DNA of 64,000 nucleotides. Origin: JTS-RE37 sp963756115. GTDB taxonomy: Bacteria > Bacteroidota > Bacteroidia > Flavobacteriales > Flavobacteriaceae. The notes under the pieces were generated by a model. It had not been told where the DNA came from, ran no database searches, and saw nothing but the letters and a program-made list of their open reading frames with translations. The translations under genes were made by a program, and so were the position numbers. Within the stretch, counting starts at the first letter, position 1. Each line of letters opens with the position of its first letter. This document shows, in pieces, positions 1-6,920 of this stretch. Location of the stretch: assembly GCA_963756115.1 (NCBI GenBank), contig CAVWMN010000001.1, forward strand, positions 62,001 to 126,000. Direction: 5' to 3'.

Positions 1-278
1 ACCATTTTGATACCGGGGCGTATGCAACACTTGATTCTGACCCGGGCAAGGCTATAGGGTTGGGTCTTGCAATCCCTGATACCCTTTGTGAGACCCACTA
101 TTTTTACATCAGTGGTTACCAGGATTCAAAGGCGATTGAGGTTTCCCGTTTCAGTGCTTTGCAGCAGGGTAAATGGCACTCGGATAGTTTTACAGGCGCC
201 ATACTGCCGGCACGGGGAATGGATGAGGCATCAGTTATAGCGTTCTTAGAAGGGGCTTTGGCTTACTACAGGAACTGA
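1..278 (+). CDS. C-terminal part of an unidentified protein (5' end outside window)
   Basis: The reading frame is open from the first bases of the window and ends at a TGA at 276-278, so only the last ~92 codons are present. A TTG at 60 is a possible start, but the frame stays open and protein-like upstream of it (HFDTGAYATLDSDPGK), so I treat the gene as truncated by the window edge. I see no signal peptide or catalytic motif and do not recognise the family. The tail is mildly hydrophobic and ends ALAYYRN. It converges on the flavin monooxygenase gene on the other strand. Confidence 0.55.
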   Translation, partial: HFDTGAYATLDSDPGKAIGLGLAIPDTLCETHYFYISGYQDSKAIEVSRFSALQQGKWHSDSFTGAILPARGMDEASVIAFLEGALAYYRN

Positions 279-350
279 AATTCCTCCGGGGAAAAGGACC
301 TTCGGTTAATAAGTCCGTCCCGGCCGCTGCCGGCGTTCTACAATACCCGC

Positions 351-1877
351 TTAACCGGACTTTGACCGTAACCCCTGGAAGGCATACAAAGCCCTGCCGC
401 GCAACCCCGCTTTAACGATGTGGTTGTAGGTGCTAACGGGCAATTTGTGAATGATCTCCTTCGCCAGACTGGTTTTTTTGCCCGGTCCACGTAACCGGAA
501 CTGGGTAGCCTGGGTAGGGCCATACATCAGGTGCAACCATAGCCGCGGATTTATAAGGAAATAGCGGCGCAGGGGTGGGTAACATCCAATGATACGGGCC
601 ATATCGTTCATATACTTGTGGTAATCCACGAGGCTTGGGATATGATCAGCGTTACCTTCAAATTGTTTCCTGTAAATTGCCAGGTCATCTGCTGCAATCT
701 GCTCCATTTTTTCCTTTGGGGGCAACTCCAGCTCGCCGTTGAAAACAAGTGCACAATAGCGGGATTGCATTTCCATGACCGGAAACTGGCTCCCAAATCC
801 CGGCCTGGCCCATCCTATCCATGCCAGCCGGTCCCCATACCGGGGATGGAACATGTTCTTATACAAGTACCGGGGATTGCATTCCCGGAGGCCTTCGGGC
901 ATAAAATCGACCCTATTGAGGTATCCCGTACTGAACACAACAGCATCCACATTTTCCAGTATTTCGCCTTTTGCCGTAATTAGTCTCCTGCCCCCGTCCT
1001 GAACTTCTGTAATATCACCCACCACTTCACAACCATTATAGGCAATGGCCTTAGGCAATGCGAGGGTCTTGGTACCAAAAATGCCCCATATCCCGTAAGG
1101 GGCACTTACTTTCTCATTGAGATCTGCCAGCGCATCAAAAACGGGATCTTTGCGCGCCCGTTCAAGTTTCAGCACAAAAGGGCTCAACCGTTTCCCATAA
1201 TCCCTGGGCAGGTCCCAGATACCGCGATGGGTAGAGATATCTGCAGCATGGCCGCCGCGGCGCCGGGGAACCACCCAGCCGGTAGATTCCCGAAGGCTCA
1301 CCCAGGAACGTTCGGCAACACCTGAGATTTCAAAAGCGACATCAGATCCGGATTCGCCGCCCCCCACCATGAGGACGCGTTTACCGGCAAAACCGGTTGC
1401 ATTTTTATAATCGCGAGAATGCAGAACAGGCACATCCCTTACTAGTTTGTACCATTCGGGAAACCTGGGGATGCTATTGTTGCCGGTTGCCAGGATGAGC
1501 CTTTTACAATCCAGGGTTTTACCACCGGAGACCTGCACCTGCCAGTTCCCGTCACTGCTTTGAGTTATGCGATCTACCCGGGAATCAAATCGTATATGCG
1601 AGGTGACCCCAAAATGGTTAGCATAGGCTGTCCAGTAGGCAACTGCTTCTGATTTGGTCCAAAAATCATTATCCCTGCCGTCCCCAACCCAAAAATCGGA
1701 GAACATGCTGAAGGTAACCGATGAAGTCAGCAAGAGGTTATCATAACTCCCCGCAAAAACACCACCCAGGGTTTTGGATTGCTCCAGGCAAATAACATCC
1801 TCAAACCCCTTTTCCAGTAACTCCTTGGTAGCTACAAGGCCCCCTGGCCCCGCTCCTATCACTATGCAGCTAATCAT
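351..1877 (-). CDS. Flavin-containing monooxygenase-like FAD/NAD(P)H oxidoreductase
   Basis: 508 aa, the usual size for bacterial flavin-containing monooxygenases. The N-terminal FAD-binding Rossmann motif GAGPGG is at residues 8-13. The ATGNN segment (130-134) ends the first dinucleotide fold, and a second nucleotide motif, VGGGESGSD, starts at about 171. The stretch VLHSRDYK just before it resembles the family signature between the two Rossmann folds. Such enzymes oxygenate soft nucleophiles (N or S atoms) or carry out Baeyer-Villiger reactions; the substrate cannot be read from the sequence. It lies 16 bp downstream of the next hypothetical gene on the same strand, so the two are probably co-transcribed. 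No signal peptide; probably cytoplasmic. Confidence 0.82.
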   Translation of the reverse strand: MISCIVIGAGPGGLVATKELLEKGFEDVICLEQSKTLGGVFAGSYDNLLLTSSVTFSMFSDFWVGDGRDNDFWTKSEAVAYWTAYANHFGVTSHIRFDSRVDRITQSSDGNWQVQVSGGKTLDCKRLILATGNNSIPRFPEWYKLVRDVPVLHSRDYKNATGFAGKRVLMVGGGESGSDVAFEISGVAERSWVSLRESTGWVVPRRRGGHAADISTHRGIWDLPRDYGKRLSPFVLKLERARKDPVFDALADLNEKVSAPYGIWGIFGTKTLALPKAIAYNGCEVVGDITEVQDGGRRLITAKGEILENVDAVVFSTGYLNRVDFMPEGLRECNPRYLYKNMFHPRYGDRLAWIGWARPGFGSQFPVMEMQSRYCALVFNGELELPPKEKMEQIAADDLAIYRKQFEGNADHIPSLVDYHKYMNDMARIIGCYPPLRRYFLINPRLWLHLMYGPTQATQFRLRGPGKKTSLAKEIIHKLPVSTYNHIVKAGLRGRALYAFQGLRSKSG

Positions 1878-1893
1878 ATTTTTAAAGCGATAA

Positions 1894-2421
1894 TCATATT
1901 TTCGTCGCAGGGTTTACCAGTAACCCTGCGTCTTCCAGTAACCCTAGCATATTCTCGTCAATCTCGTTCAATTCCCTGGTCTTGCTACGAAACGTATCCG
2001 ACAGATACGGCGGTACAATTTCAATTATTTCAGCATACAGGCTTTGCCCAGACAACGCGGAAGCATCCTCGACATAAATCGTTGAAAACATGGCCAATCC
2101 TTTCAATTCCCTTGTTCTAAATTCCTTCATGAGCCAGGAAGGCAACCGGATGCTATGGTTGCCGGTGTAGTGCTTGTTAAAAGGAATGTCTGAATCATAT
2201 AAGGTCTGACCCAATAGTCCACCATGGATGATCGTCTCGTGCGCCTTTTTCAGGGACTTTGTCCGGTTATTCCCAAACCGGACGATCGCCAGTGTCCTTG
2301 AAATCCCGTTTCCATCCCGCAATTGAACGATCCTGACCTTTTCATCCTGTCTGATGATCTGCCCTTTTACGGAGCCATACATTTTAATCAGGGCAGTGGT
2401 GTGCAAGTTCCTGTAATCCAT
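1894..2421 (-). CDS. Hypothetical protein upstream of the flavin monooxygenase
   Basis: 175 aa, no signal peptide or membrane segment. It starts at ATG with MDYRNLHTTALIKMYG and is rich in charged residues. An arginine-containing core (VRIVQLRDGNGISRTLAIVRF) is followed by a segment ending in IPFNKHYTG and a later IIEIVPPYLSD. The layout vaguely recalls small ligand-binding enzymes of the chorismate-lyase type, but I cannot support that assignment. It sits 16 bp before the monooxygenase gene and is probably its operon partner. The 1.1 kb upstream is non-coding or decayed sequence, so its promoter should lie just above 2421. Confidence 0.6.
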   Translation of the reverse strand: MDYRNLHTTALIKMYGSVKGQIIRQDEKVRIVQLRDGNGISRTLAIVRFGNNRTKSLKKAHETIIHGGLLGQTLYDSDIPFNKHYTGNHSIRLPSWLMKEFRTRELKGLAMFSTIYVEDASALSGQSLYAEIIEIVPPYLSDTFRSKTRELNEIDENMLGLLEDAGLLVNPATKI

Positions 2422-3055
2422 TAAGACGGTTTAAAAAGTTTTGATTAAAATGGACAAGACAGGGGGAGTGTGCATCTTACCCGGGTTGGTCAATCTAAAA
2501 TTAGGGAAAAAAAGTTATGGACAATACGCGTAACCCATTTATAAAGTGATCTGAATATAAATCGTACAGCCCGGGATCGAAATGGAGGATCAATTGTAAC
2601 TTAAGAATTACAAAGCTGCAGCAATTTTCTGTCAACCGGCAGGTTCTCACCCCTCACATTTGTTTATACATGTCTTAAAAATAGTTCGAAGGCTATAAAA
2701 TTTCCGATGATTCAGATACCATCGTTTGCTAAATTATCCCGAAAATTTCATAAAAAGGTGGGGAGGAGAACTGCCTGATGAACCAACTATGCGGGAACAG
2801 TTAAGATTTATTATATTGGTTTAAACGTAAACAGGTATAAGCAATACGTAAATACTATCGGTGTGGCAAATTCAGCTGAAGCTTAACGATGTTGCCACAG
2901 GAAATTTGACTTAGCACCCCGCTAAACCAAATTGCCCAGGAGCCCAACTACAAACAGCTATGCTGCTGCCAGTTCAATCCGTGCACATTACAATACAATC
3001 GCTATATGCAATTTGGCAACGGCCTTACTGACTTTTAAATCTTATATGTATATTC
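2422..3055. other. Gene-free stretch, no identifiable function
   Basis: No reading frame longer than a few dozen codons on either strand. The sequence is patchy in composition with many stops. It should hold the promoter of the minus-strand hypothetical/monooxygenase pair near 2430-2480, but no clear -33/-7 pair stands out. Together with the decayed DUF6090 copy that follows, it looks like gene debris. Confidence 0.5.
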
Positions 3056-3444
3056 GAAAGAAGTCGTTTTAGAACCCAGGACGTCACAACTTTTGTTAAT
3101 TTAAGCCAGAATGGTATCAAATTAATATCTAACGATACTTTGAGAAAGCAAATATCAGAGCTTGATGGGAATCAGTTTGAATCTTTTCGAGTCTTCGAAA
3201 GCACCTATTTTGTTGAGCATTACAGTAATTACATAAAACCCATGTTTATAAAGGAATTTAAAATTTTTGAAGTGTTTTAATCTTAAAGCCAACAAAATAT
3301 GACCAGTTTATTCTTAATCAGGAGTACAAGCAGATCTTGAATTACACAGTGAATAATAGTCACATGTTTATAGCATTGCAACGTAGTTTCATTGAAATTG
3401 TAGAAAGCTTGATCATCACTATTGACAATGAAATTGGAGATTAG
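3056..3444 (+). pseudogene. Decayed C-terminal half of a DUF6090-family gene
   Basis: In frame 2, positions 3056-3280 encode a stretch containing NLSQNGIKLISNDTLRKQI. This aligns with NLKSLGINIISNDSLRRSI of the intact gene immediately downstream. The frame hits TAA at 3278-3280. Homology then continues in frame 1 from about 3283, through QRSFIEIVESLIITIDNEI, to TAG at 3442-3444, matching the end of the intact protein (SETLKRITTIIELIDTEM). So the C-terminal half survives with one frameshift and the N-terminal membrane part is missing. It is a broken paralogue in tandem with the living copy. Confidence 0.75.
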
Positions 3445-3529
3445 GGCTTCTAAAAATTGAAAACGAAAGGCTAACAATGTTTTTTCTGAGATAGCTAAAC
3501 GATAGCCTGCATTTTAAGTAAAAAATGTG

Positions 3530-4258
3530 ATGACCAAAATATCTGGAAAAATTAGGAAGGAATTTCTTGAAAATGGAAAAATCATAAAGTATACTAAATA
3601 TGCTTTAGGTGAAATATTTCTGGTTATGATCGGAATATTATTGGCCTTACAAGTCAATAATTGGAATGAGCGAAGATTACAAAGAGATCTTGAAATAAAT
3701 CTGCTCAGGGAGATGAAGGAAAATTTACTCGCTGATCGAAATGACATTAGTAACAATGTTGAAGAAGATTCGGAAACATTAAAGTCAAATCAAATAATAT
3801 TGAAAAACTTAGAAAGCGACATTCCTTATCATGATTCCCTTTCGAAGCATTTTGGCAGATTACAGAGATCTTCAGTATTGGTCTCAAATAATTCAGCCTT
3901 TGAGAACTTAAAATCGCTTGGAATAAACATAATAAGTAATGATTCCTTGAGAAGAAGCATAACAGATCTTTATTCAGCACGTTACGAGTATATTAAAACT
4001 GTGCATGAAGGAACTGGAAGTCGAATAATTTGGGAGAATTTAAATCCTATACTCCTGGAAAATTTTAAATCGAAGGTTGTTCTTTCAGATTCCAGGCCAC
4101 ATAATTATACTAATCTAAAGGATAATAAAGAATTTATGGAAGCTCTTAGGTGGCACATTTCAATCAAAGAATTCATAATCAACCTTAATTCTGAAACTTT
4201 GAAGCGAATTACAACCATAATTGAATTAATTGATACTGAGATGGAAGATAATAGCTAA
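3530..4258 (+). CDS. DUF6090 family membrane-anchored protein
   Basis: 242 aa from the ATG at 3530 (a GTG one codon upstream is also possible). The pattern is typical of the DUF6090 family in Bacteroidota. It has a basic N-terminus (KISGKIRKEFLENGKIIKYTKYA), one transmembrane helix (GEIFLVMIGILLALQVNNWNE, about residues 27-47), then a long charged helical domain with coiled-coil character. The function of the family is unknown. The gene is clearly more AT-rich than the housekeeping genes around it and follows a decayed paralogue, so it belongs to an accessory patch. I infer orientation with the N-terminus in the cytoplasm from the basic flank. Confidence 0.75.
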   Translation: MTKISGKIRKEFLENGKIIKYTKYALGEIFLVMIGILLALQVNNWNERRLQRDLEINLLREMKENLLADRNDISNNVEEDSETLKSNQIILKNLESDIPYHDSLSKHFGRLQRSSVLVSNNSAFENLKSLGINIISNDSLRRSITDLYSARYEYIKTVHEGTGSRIIWENLNPILLENFKSKVVLSDSRPHNYTNLKDNKEFMEALRWHISIKEFIINLNSETLKRITTIIELIDTEMEDNS

Positions 4259-4754
4259 AAACGTAGGCTAACCCCATGTCCTATGAAAAGCTCTAGTCCA
4301 GTTCATTTAAGATACTAATTCTATTTTTTCCTTAGTCCACTTTTTCCTTATTTAATTTAACTAGCCCCACATCCCTGCCTCGCCGGCAGACAGGCTATAT
4401 GTGATATAGACACCTGAGGTATTCCTTCACCGGCATCTCTATAATTCTATGTTTCAATAGGCCCTGCCAATTGCTACAGACACGATACATTCCAGGCGGC
4501 CATCTTGAAGTAATCAAGTCAGGCAACAAACACATATCTGGATGGAGGATTATAACAATTACTGACCCCATAATTCTTTGGGTACTATTTCTACTGTAAA
4601 GTATGCTAAAATGAAATCTCTTGATAAGACAGATCCGGAAAATTATATGATTAAATTAGACAATTAAGCAGTTATAACAGGAATAGTTTACAACAAAACA
4701 AGCACGAAAAGGTGCATACCCCGGGCCGTTGGGAACAAGCAAAGGCAAAATCAT
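4259..4754. other. AT-rich intergenic stretch with a possible gene remnant
   Basis: No convincing gene. A short palindromic segment (GCCTCGCCGGCAGACAGGC, about 4377-4395) is of the kind common between Bacteroidota genes. Positions 4573-4668 hold a short open frame ending KTDPENYMIKLDN-stop with protein-like composition. It has a TGA immediately upstream and may be the tail of a lost gene. The last ~80 bp before the TlpA-like gene presumably contain its promoter, but I cannot place the boxes confidently. Confidence 0.4.
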
Positions 4755-5840
4755 ATGAAAGAAGAAATACTAGGCATACTAATATTATTGATCCTATCCT
4801 GTTCCGAAAAACCAAAAGCGGAATTTTCTTTAAGTGGAAAGACTGGCAATATTGAAAATGGAACAGTCCTATATATGGCTTACGATGAAGATTTAATCGA
4901 TTCTGTAGTAGTTGAAAATAATTCTTTCCGTTTTAATACCAAATTGCCAAAAACACCACAACTGGTAATTTTGAGAACAAAAAACTTTTCGCACTACCGT
5001 TTCTTGTGGTTAGAAAACAAACCGATGACATTTGATGCGACCCACTCAGATCTTAGAAGTGCAATTGTAACGGGATCCAATGAAGAAATTTTGAGTCAGA
5101 CTTTAATCCAACAGACCGAATTACTTTCGGGAGATGATCGGATAAAAAAGGAAATGGAATTTGTGAAAAAACATCCTAACAGTCTTCATAGTGCCTATGT
5201 ACTCTCAGTATATTCATCATCTTGGGGAAAAGAAAAAACCAAAGAACTTTTTGAACTGTTTTCAGCAGAAAACAGGAATTCTGAATACGGGAAGAGAATT
5301 GCAAAATTTATTGAGCTTAATAAAAACCCTCAGATTGGCGAGAAATATGTTGACTTTGAAATGGAAGACACAAACGGAGAAGTAAGAAGACTATCTGATT
5401 TCCATGGCCACGTGATTTTACTGGAATTTTGGGGTTCTACCTGTGGCCCTTGCAGGAAAGAGAATCCAAACCTGGTTAAAACATATGAAAAATACCAAAC
5501 CAAAGGTTTTGAAATATTTGCCGTATCTGACGACATTAAAAAGGAAAGTTGGTTAAAAGCCATTGAAAATGACAAATTGCCTTGGGTACAAGTAAGTGAT
5601 TTAAGCAGAAACAATTCAGCTTATTTAATTTATGGTATAAAAAGTATTCCTGATAATTTTCTGATTGACAGGGATGGAATAATCATCGGAAGAAATTTAA
5701 GAGGAGAGGAACTGAATAAAAAACTTGCTGAGTTAACAGGACTATCTCCAGATAGCGCTAAACAGCGTCCCCGTTACCACCAGAATGCGGGTGGTGTTAA
5801 CAGGACAGTAAAACCCCCGCTACCGCCAGTTGCAAACTGA
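4755..5840 (+). CDS. TlpA-like thiol:disulfide lipoprotein with N-terminal DUF4369-type domain
   Basis: 361 aa. The N-terminus is a lipoprotein signal (LILLILSC followed by SEKP), so it should be lipid-anchored outside the inner membrane. Residues ~25-110 resemble the DUF4369 domain that often precedes thioredoxin folds in Bacteroidota. Residues ~195-330 are an AhpC/TSA-TlpA thioredoxin-like domain with the redox motif STCGPCRKENP (CxxC) and the cis-Pro loop SIPDNF. It probably reduces or shuffles disulfides in the periplasm. The last ~25 residues (from about SAKQRPRYH) are low-similarity tail encoded by palindromic intergenic-type DNA, and the TGA stop lies inside a hairpin (5817-5849). The ancestral stop may have been lost. 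Confidence 0.8.
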   Translation: MKEEILGILILLILSCSEKPKAEFSLSGKTGNIENGTVLYMAYDEDLIDSVVVENNSFRFNTKLPKTPQLVILRTKNFSHYRFLWLENKPMTFDATHSDLRSAIVTGSNEEILSQTLIQQTELLSGDDRIKKEMEFVKKHPNSLHSAYVLSVYSSSWGKEKTKELFELFSAENRNSEYGKRIAKFIELNKNPQIGEKYVDFEMEDTNGEVRRLSDFHGHVILLEFWGSTCGPCRKENPNLVKTYEKYQTKGFEIFAVSDDIKKESWLKAIENDKLPWVQVSDLSRNNSAYLIYGIKSIPDNFLIDRDGIIIGRNLRGEELNKKLAELTGLSPDSAKQRPRYHQNAGGVNRTVKPPLPPVAN

Positions 5841-5849
5841 CGGTAGCGG
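5817..5849 (+). terminator. Near-perfect palindrome overlapping the end of the TlpA-like gene
   Basis: The arms CCGCTACCG (5817-5825) and CGGTAGCGG (5841-5849) pair over 9 bp. After one mismatch, CAGTT/AACTG adds 5 bp around a GCA loop. There is no U-tract, so it may be an mRNA 3'-end stabiliser, a weak terminator or a mobile repeat rather than a classical terminator. The gene's stop codon (5838-5840) lies in the 3' arm. Confidence 0.5.
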
Positions 5850-5956
5850 TTGGCATTATAAAGTAACCAATATCTTAATGGAGAATAAACCTAAAAATGA
5901 TTGAGGTAGCACCAAATTTGAAGGTAATTTATTCGTTTCGGAAAATTCTTTTTGCG

Positions 5957-5964
5957 TAAATTTG
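5957..5964 (+). promoter_or_regulatory. -7 box of the tRNA-Arg promoter
   Basis: TAAATTTG is an exact match to the Bacteroidota housekeeping -7 consensus TAnnTTTG and lies 16 nt upstream of the mature tRNA 5' end. This is the right distance for a start site near 5970 and a short 5' leader. No clean TTTG -33 element is seen; a TTCG at 5932-5935 is the nearest candidate. Confidence 0.5.
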
Positions 5965-5979
5965 CACTCGCAAGTCAAA

Positions 5980-6053
5980 GGCCCCGTGGCGCAACTGAAT
6001 AGCGCATCAGATTTCGGCTCTGAGGGTTGGGGGTTTGAATCCCTCCGGGGTCA
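5980..6053 (+). tRNA. tRNA-Arg (anticodon TCG)
   Basis: A complete cloverleaf can be drawn. The acceptor stem is GGCCCCG/CGGGGTC, the D stem GCGC/GCGC and the anticodon stem TCAGA/TCTGA. The seven-base loop TTTCGGC gives anticodon TCG at 6014-6016, and the T stem is GGGGG/CCCTC. The discriminator base is A6053. The 3' CCA is not encoded. It reads CGA and, by wobble, other CGN arginine codons. It is followed directly by an intrinsic terminator and borders the AT-rich accessory patch. Confidence 0.95.
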
Positions 6054-6065
6054 CTACAAGCAGAA

Positions 6066-6095
6066 AACCACGCCTTTGGCGTGGTTCTTTATTTT
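6066..6095 (+). terminator. Intrinsic terminator of tRNA-Arg
   Basis: AACCACGCC (6066-6074) pairs with GGCGTGGTT (6078-6086), a 9-bp stem with a TTT loop. It is followed by the T-rich tail CTTTATTTT. It lies 12 bp after the tRNA. Confidence 0.85.
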
Positions 6096-6144
6096 ATGGG
6101 AATAAGGAAGCGCCAGCTTCAGGTATTCCAATAAAACGAAGAAC

Positions 6145-6173
6145 ACCGGCTCTCTGAGCCGGTAGTTTTCTAT
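6145..6173 (+). terminator. Second hairpin downstream of tRNA-Arg, possible terminator
   Basis: ACCGGCTC (6145-6152) pairs with GAGCCGGT (6156-6163), 8 bp with a 3-nt loop, followed by AGTTTTCTATTT. It could act as a back-up terminator for the tRNA transcript. The 200 bp after it (to 6366) contain nothing I can identify. Confidence 0.5.
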
Positions 6174-6366
6174 TTGCGCAGGGGAGCATACAGGGATCAG
6201 CGACCTGAGCGGCAGCTAAGGTGTACCTAATAGATCATCCTTGATTTTCTTTGGGAGTAATACGTAAGCCCCCTGATTCCAGTATATCAGTAAAATATGA
6301 GATATCGGTAAGTCGGGGAAAGATGGAGGAATTTACTAATCCACCAATCATTATCAGGTAATATTA

Positions 6367-6816
6367 TCAAGCTAATTTCCTGCGCACAACCCCGGAGATG
6401 GTCTTCCCGTCTGCCTGTCCGGCGAGTTCTTTGGAGACGATCCCCATTACTTTCCCCATATCCTGCATCCCGCTGGCTCCAGTTGCCTTAATTGTCCGAT
6501 TCACAACCTCCTCTATTTCCGCCTCGCTCAATTGGACAGGCAAATACTTTTCTATAATTTCCGCCTGGGCCAATTCGGGTCCGGCCAGGTCTTCCCTTCC
6601 CTGTTGCTGGTATATTGCTGCGCTGTCCCGGCGCTGTTTAACCAGTTTTTGTACCAGTTTTATTTCCTCTGTTTCGGAAAGCGTATTTCCCGAACCCTGC
6701 TCCGTCCTGGCCAGCAAAAAAGCCGACTTCATAGCCCGCAGTGACTCCAGGGCTACCGTGTCCTTAGCTTTCATAGCCGTTTTCATTGCTTCCATTACCT
6801 GCTCCTGTAAGCCCAT
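6367..6816 (-). CDS. GatB/YqeY domain-containing protein
   Basis: 149 aa, the full length of stand-alone YqeY proteins. It is helical and charged, starting MGLQEQVMEAMKTAMKAKD. Characteristic family segments are ALESLRAMKSAF, EEIKLVQKLVKQRRDSA and the C-terminal DMGKVMGIVSKELAGQADG, which matches the tRNA-binding YqeY fold related to the GatB tail. The role of stand-alone members is unclear; a link to tRNA amidotransferase is inferred from the domain only. It is the last gene of the division cluster, ~100 bp after ftsZ on the same strand, a placement that recurs in flavobacteria. Confidence 0.88.
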   Translation of the reverse strand: MGLQEQVMEAMKTAMKAKDTVALESLRAMKSAFLLARTEQGSGNTLSETEEIKLVQKLVKQRRDSAAIYQQQGREDLAGPELAQAEIIEKYLPVQLSEAEIEEVVNRTIKATGASGMQDMGKVMGIVSKELAGQADGKTISGVVRRKLA

Positions 6817-6839
6817 ATTCTGCTCTGTTTTAATAAAAC

Positions 6840-6883
6840 GAAGATAAAAAATAAACCCGAAAACATAGTGTATTTCCGGGTTT
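6840..6883 (-). terminator. Probable intrinsic terminator after ftsZ
   Basis: On the minus strand, AAACCCG (6883-6877) pairs with CGGGTTT (6859-6853) around a partly paired loop. It is followed by the T-rich run ATTTTTTATCTTCG. It lies between the ftsZ stop (6921) and the yqeY-like start (6816). If it works, it separates most yqeY transcription from the division operon. Confidence 0.5.
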
Positions 6884-6920
6884 TACTACCGTTAGGGAAA
6901 CCTGAATTCTATACGGACAG

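Noticed and set aside
3283..3477. Open frames on the minus strand within 3.2-3.8 kb
   Set aside because: They are antisense to the DUF6090 genes and consist of hydrophobic, low-complexity translations of AT-rich coding sequence.
5760..5850. Integron attC-like recombination site at the end of the TlpA-like gene
   Set aside because: The segment is palindromic and follows a gene, but the ends do not match the RYYYAAC/GTTRRRY core (GCTAAAC and GTTGGCA each violate it), and no integrase or further cassettes are visible.
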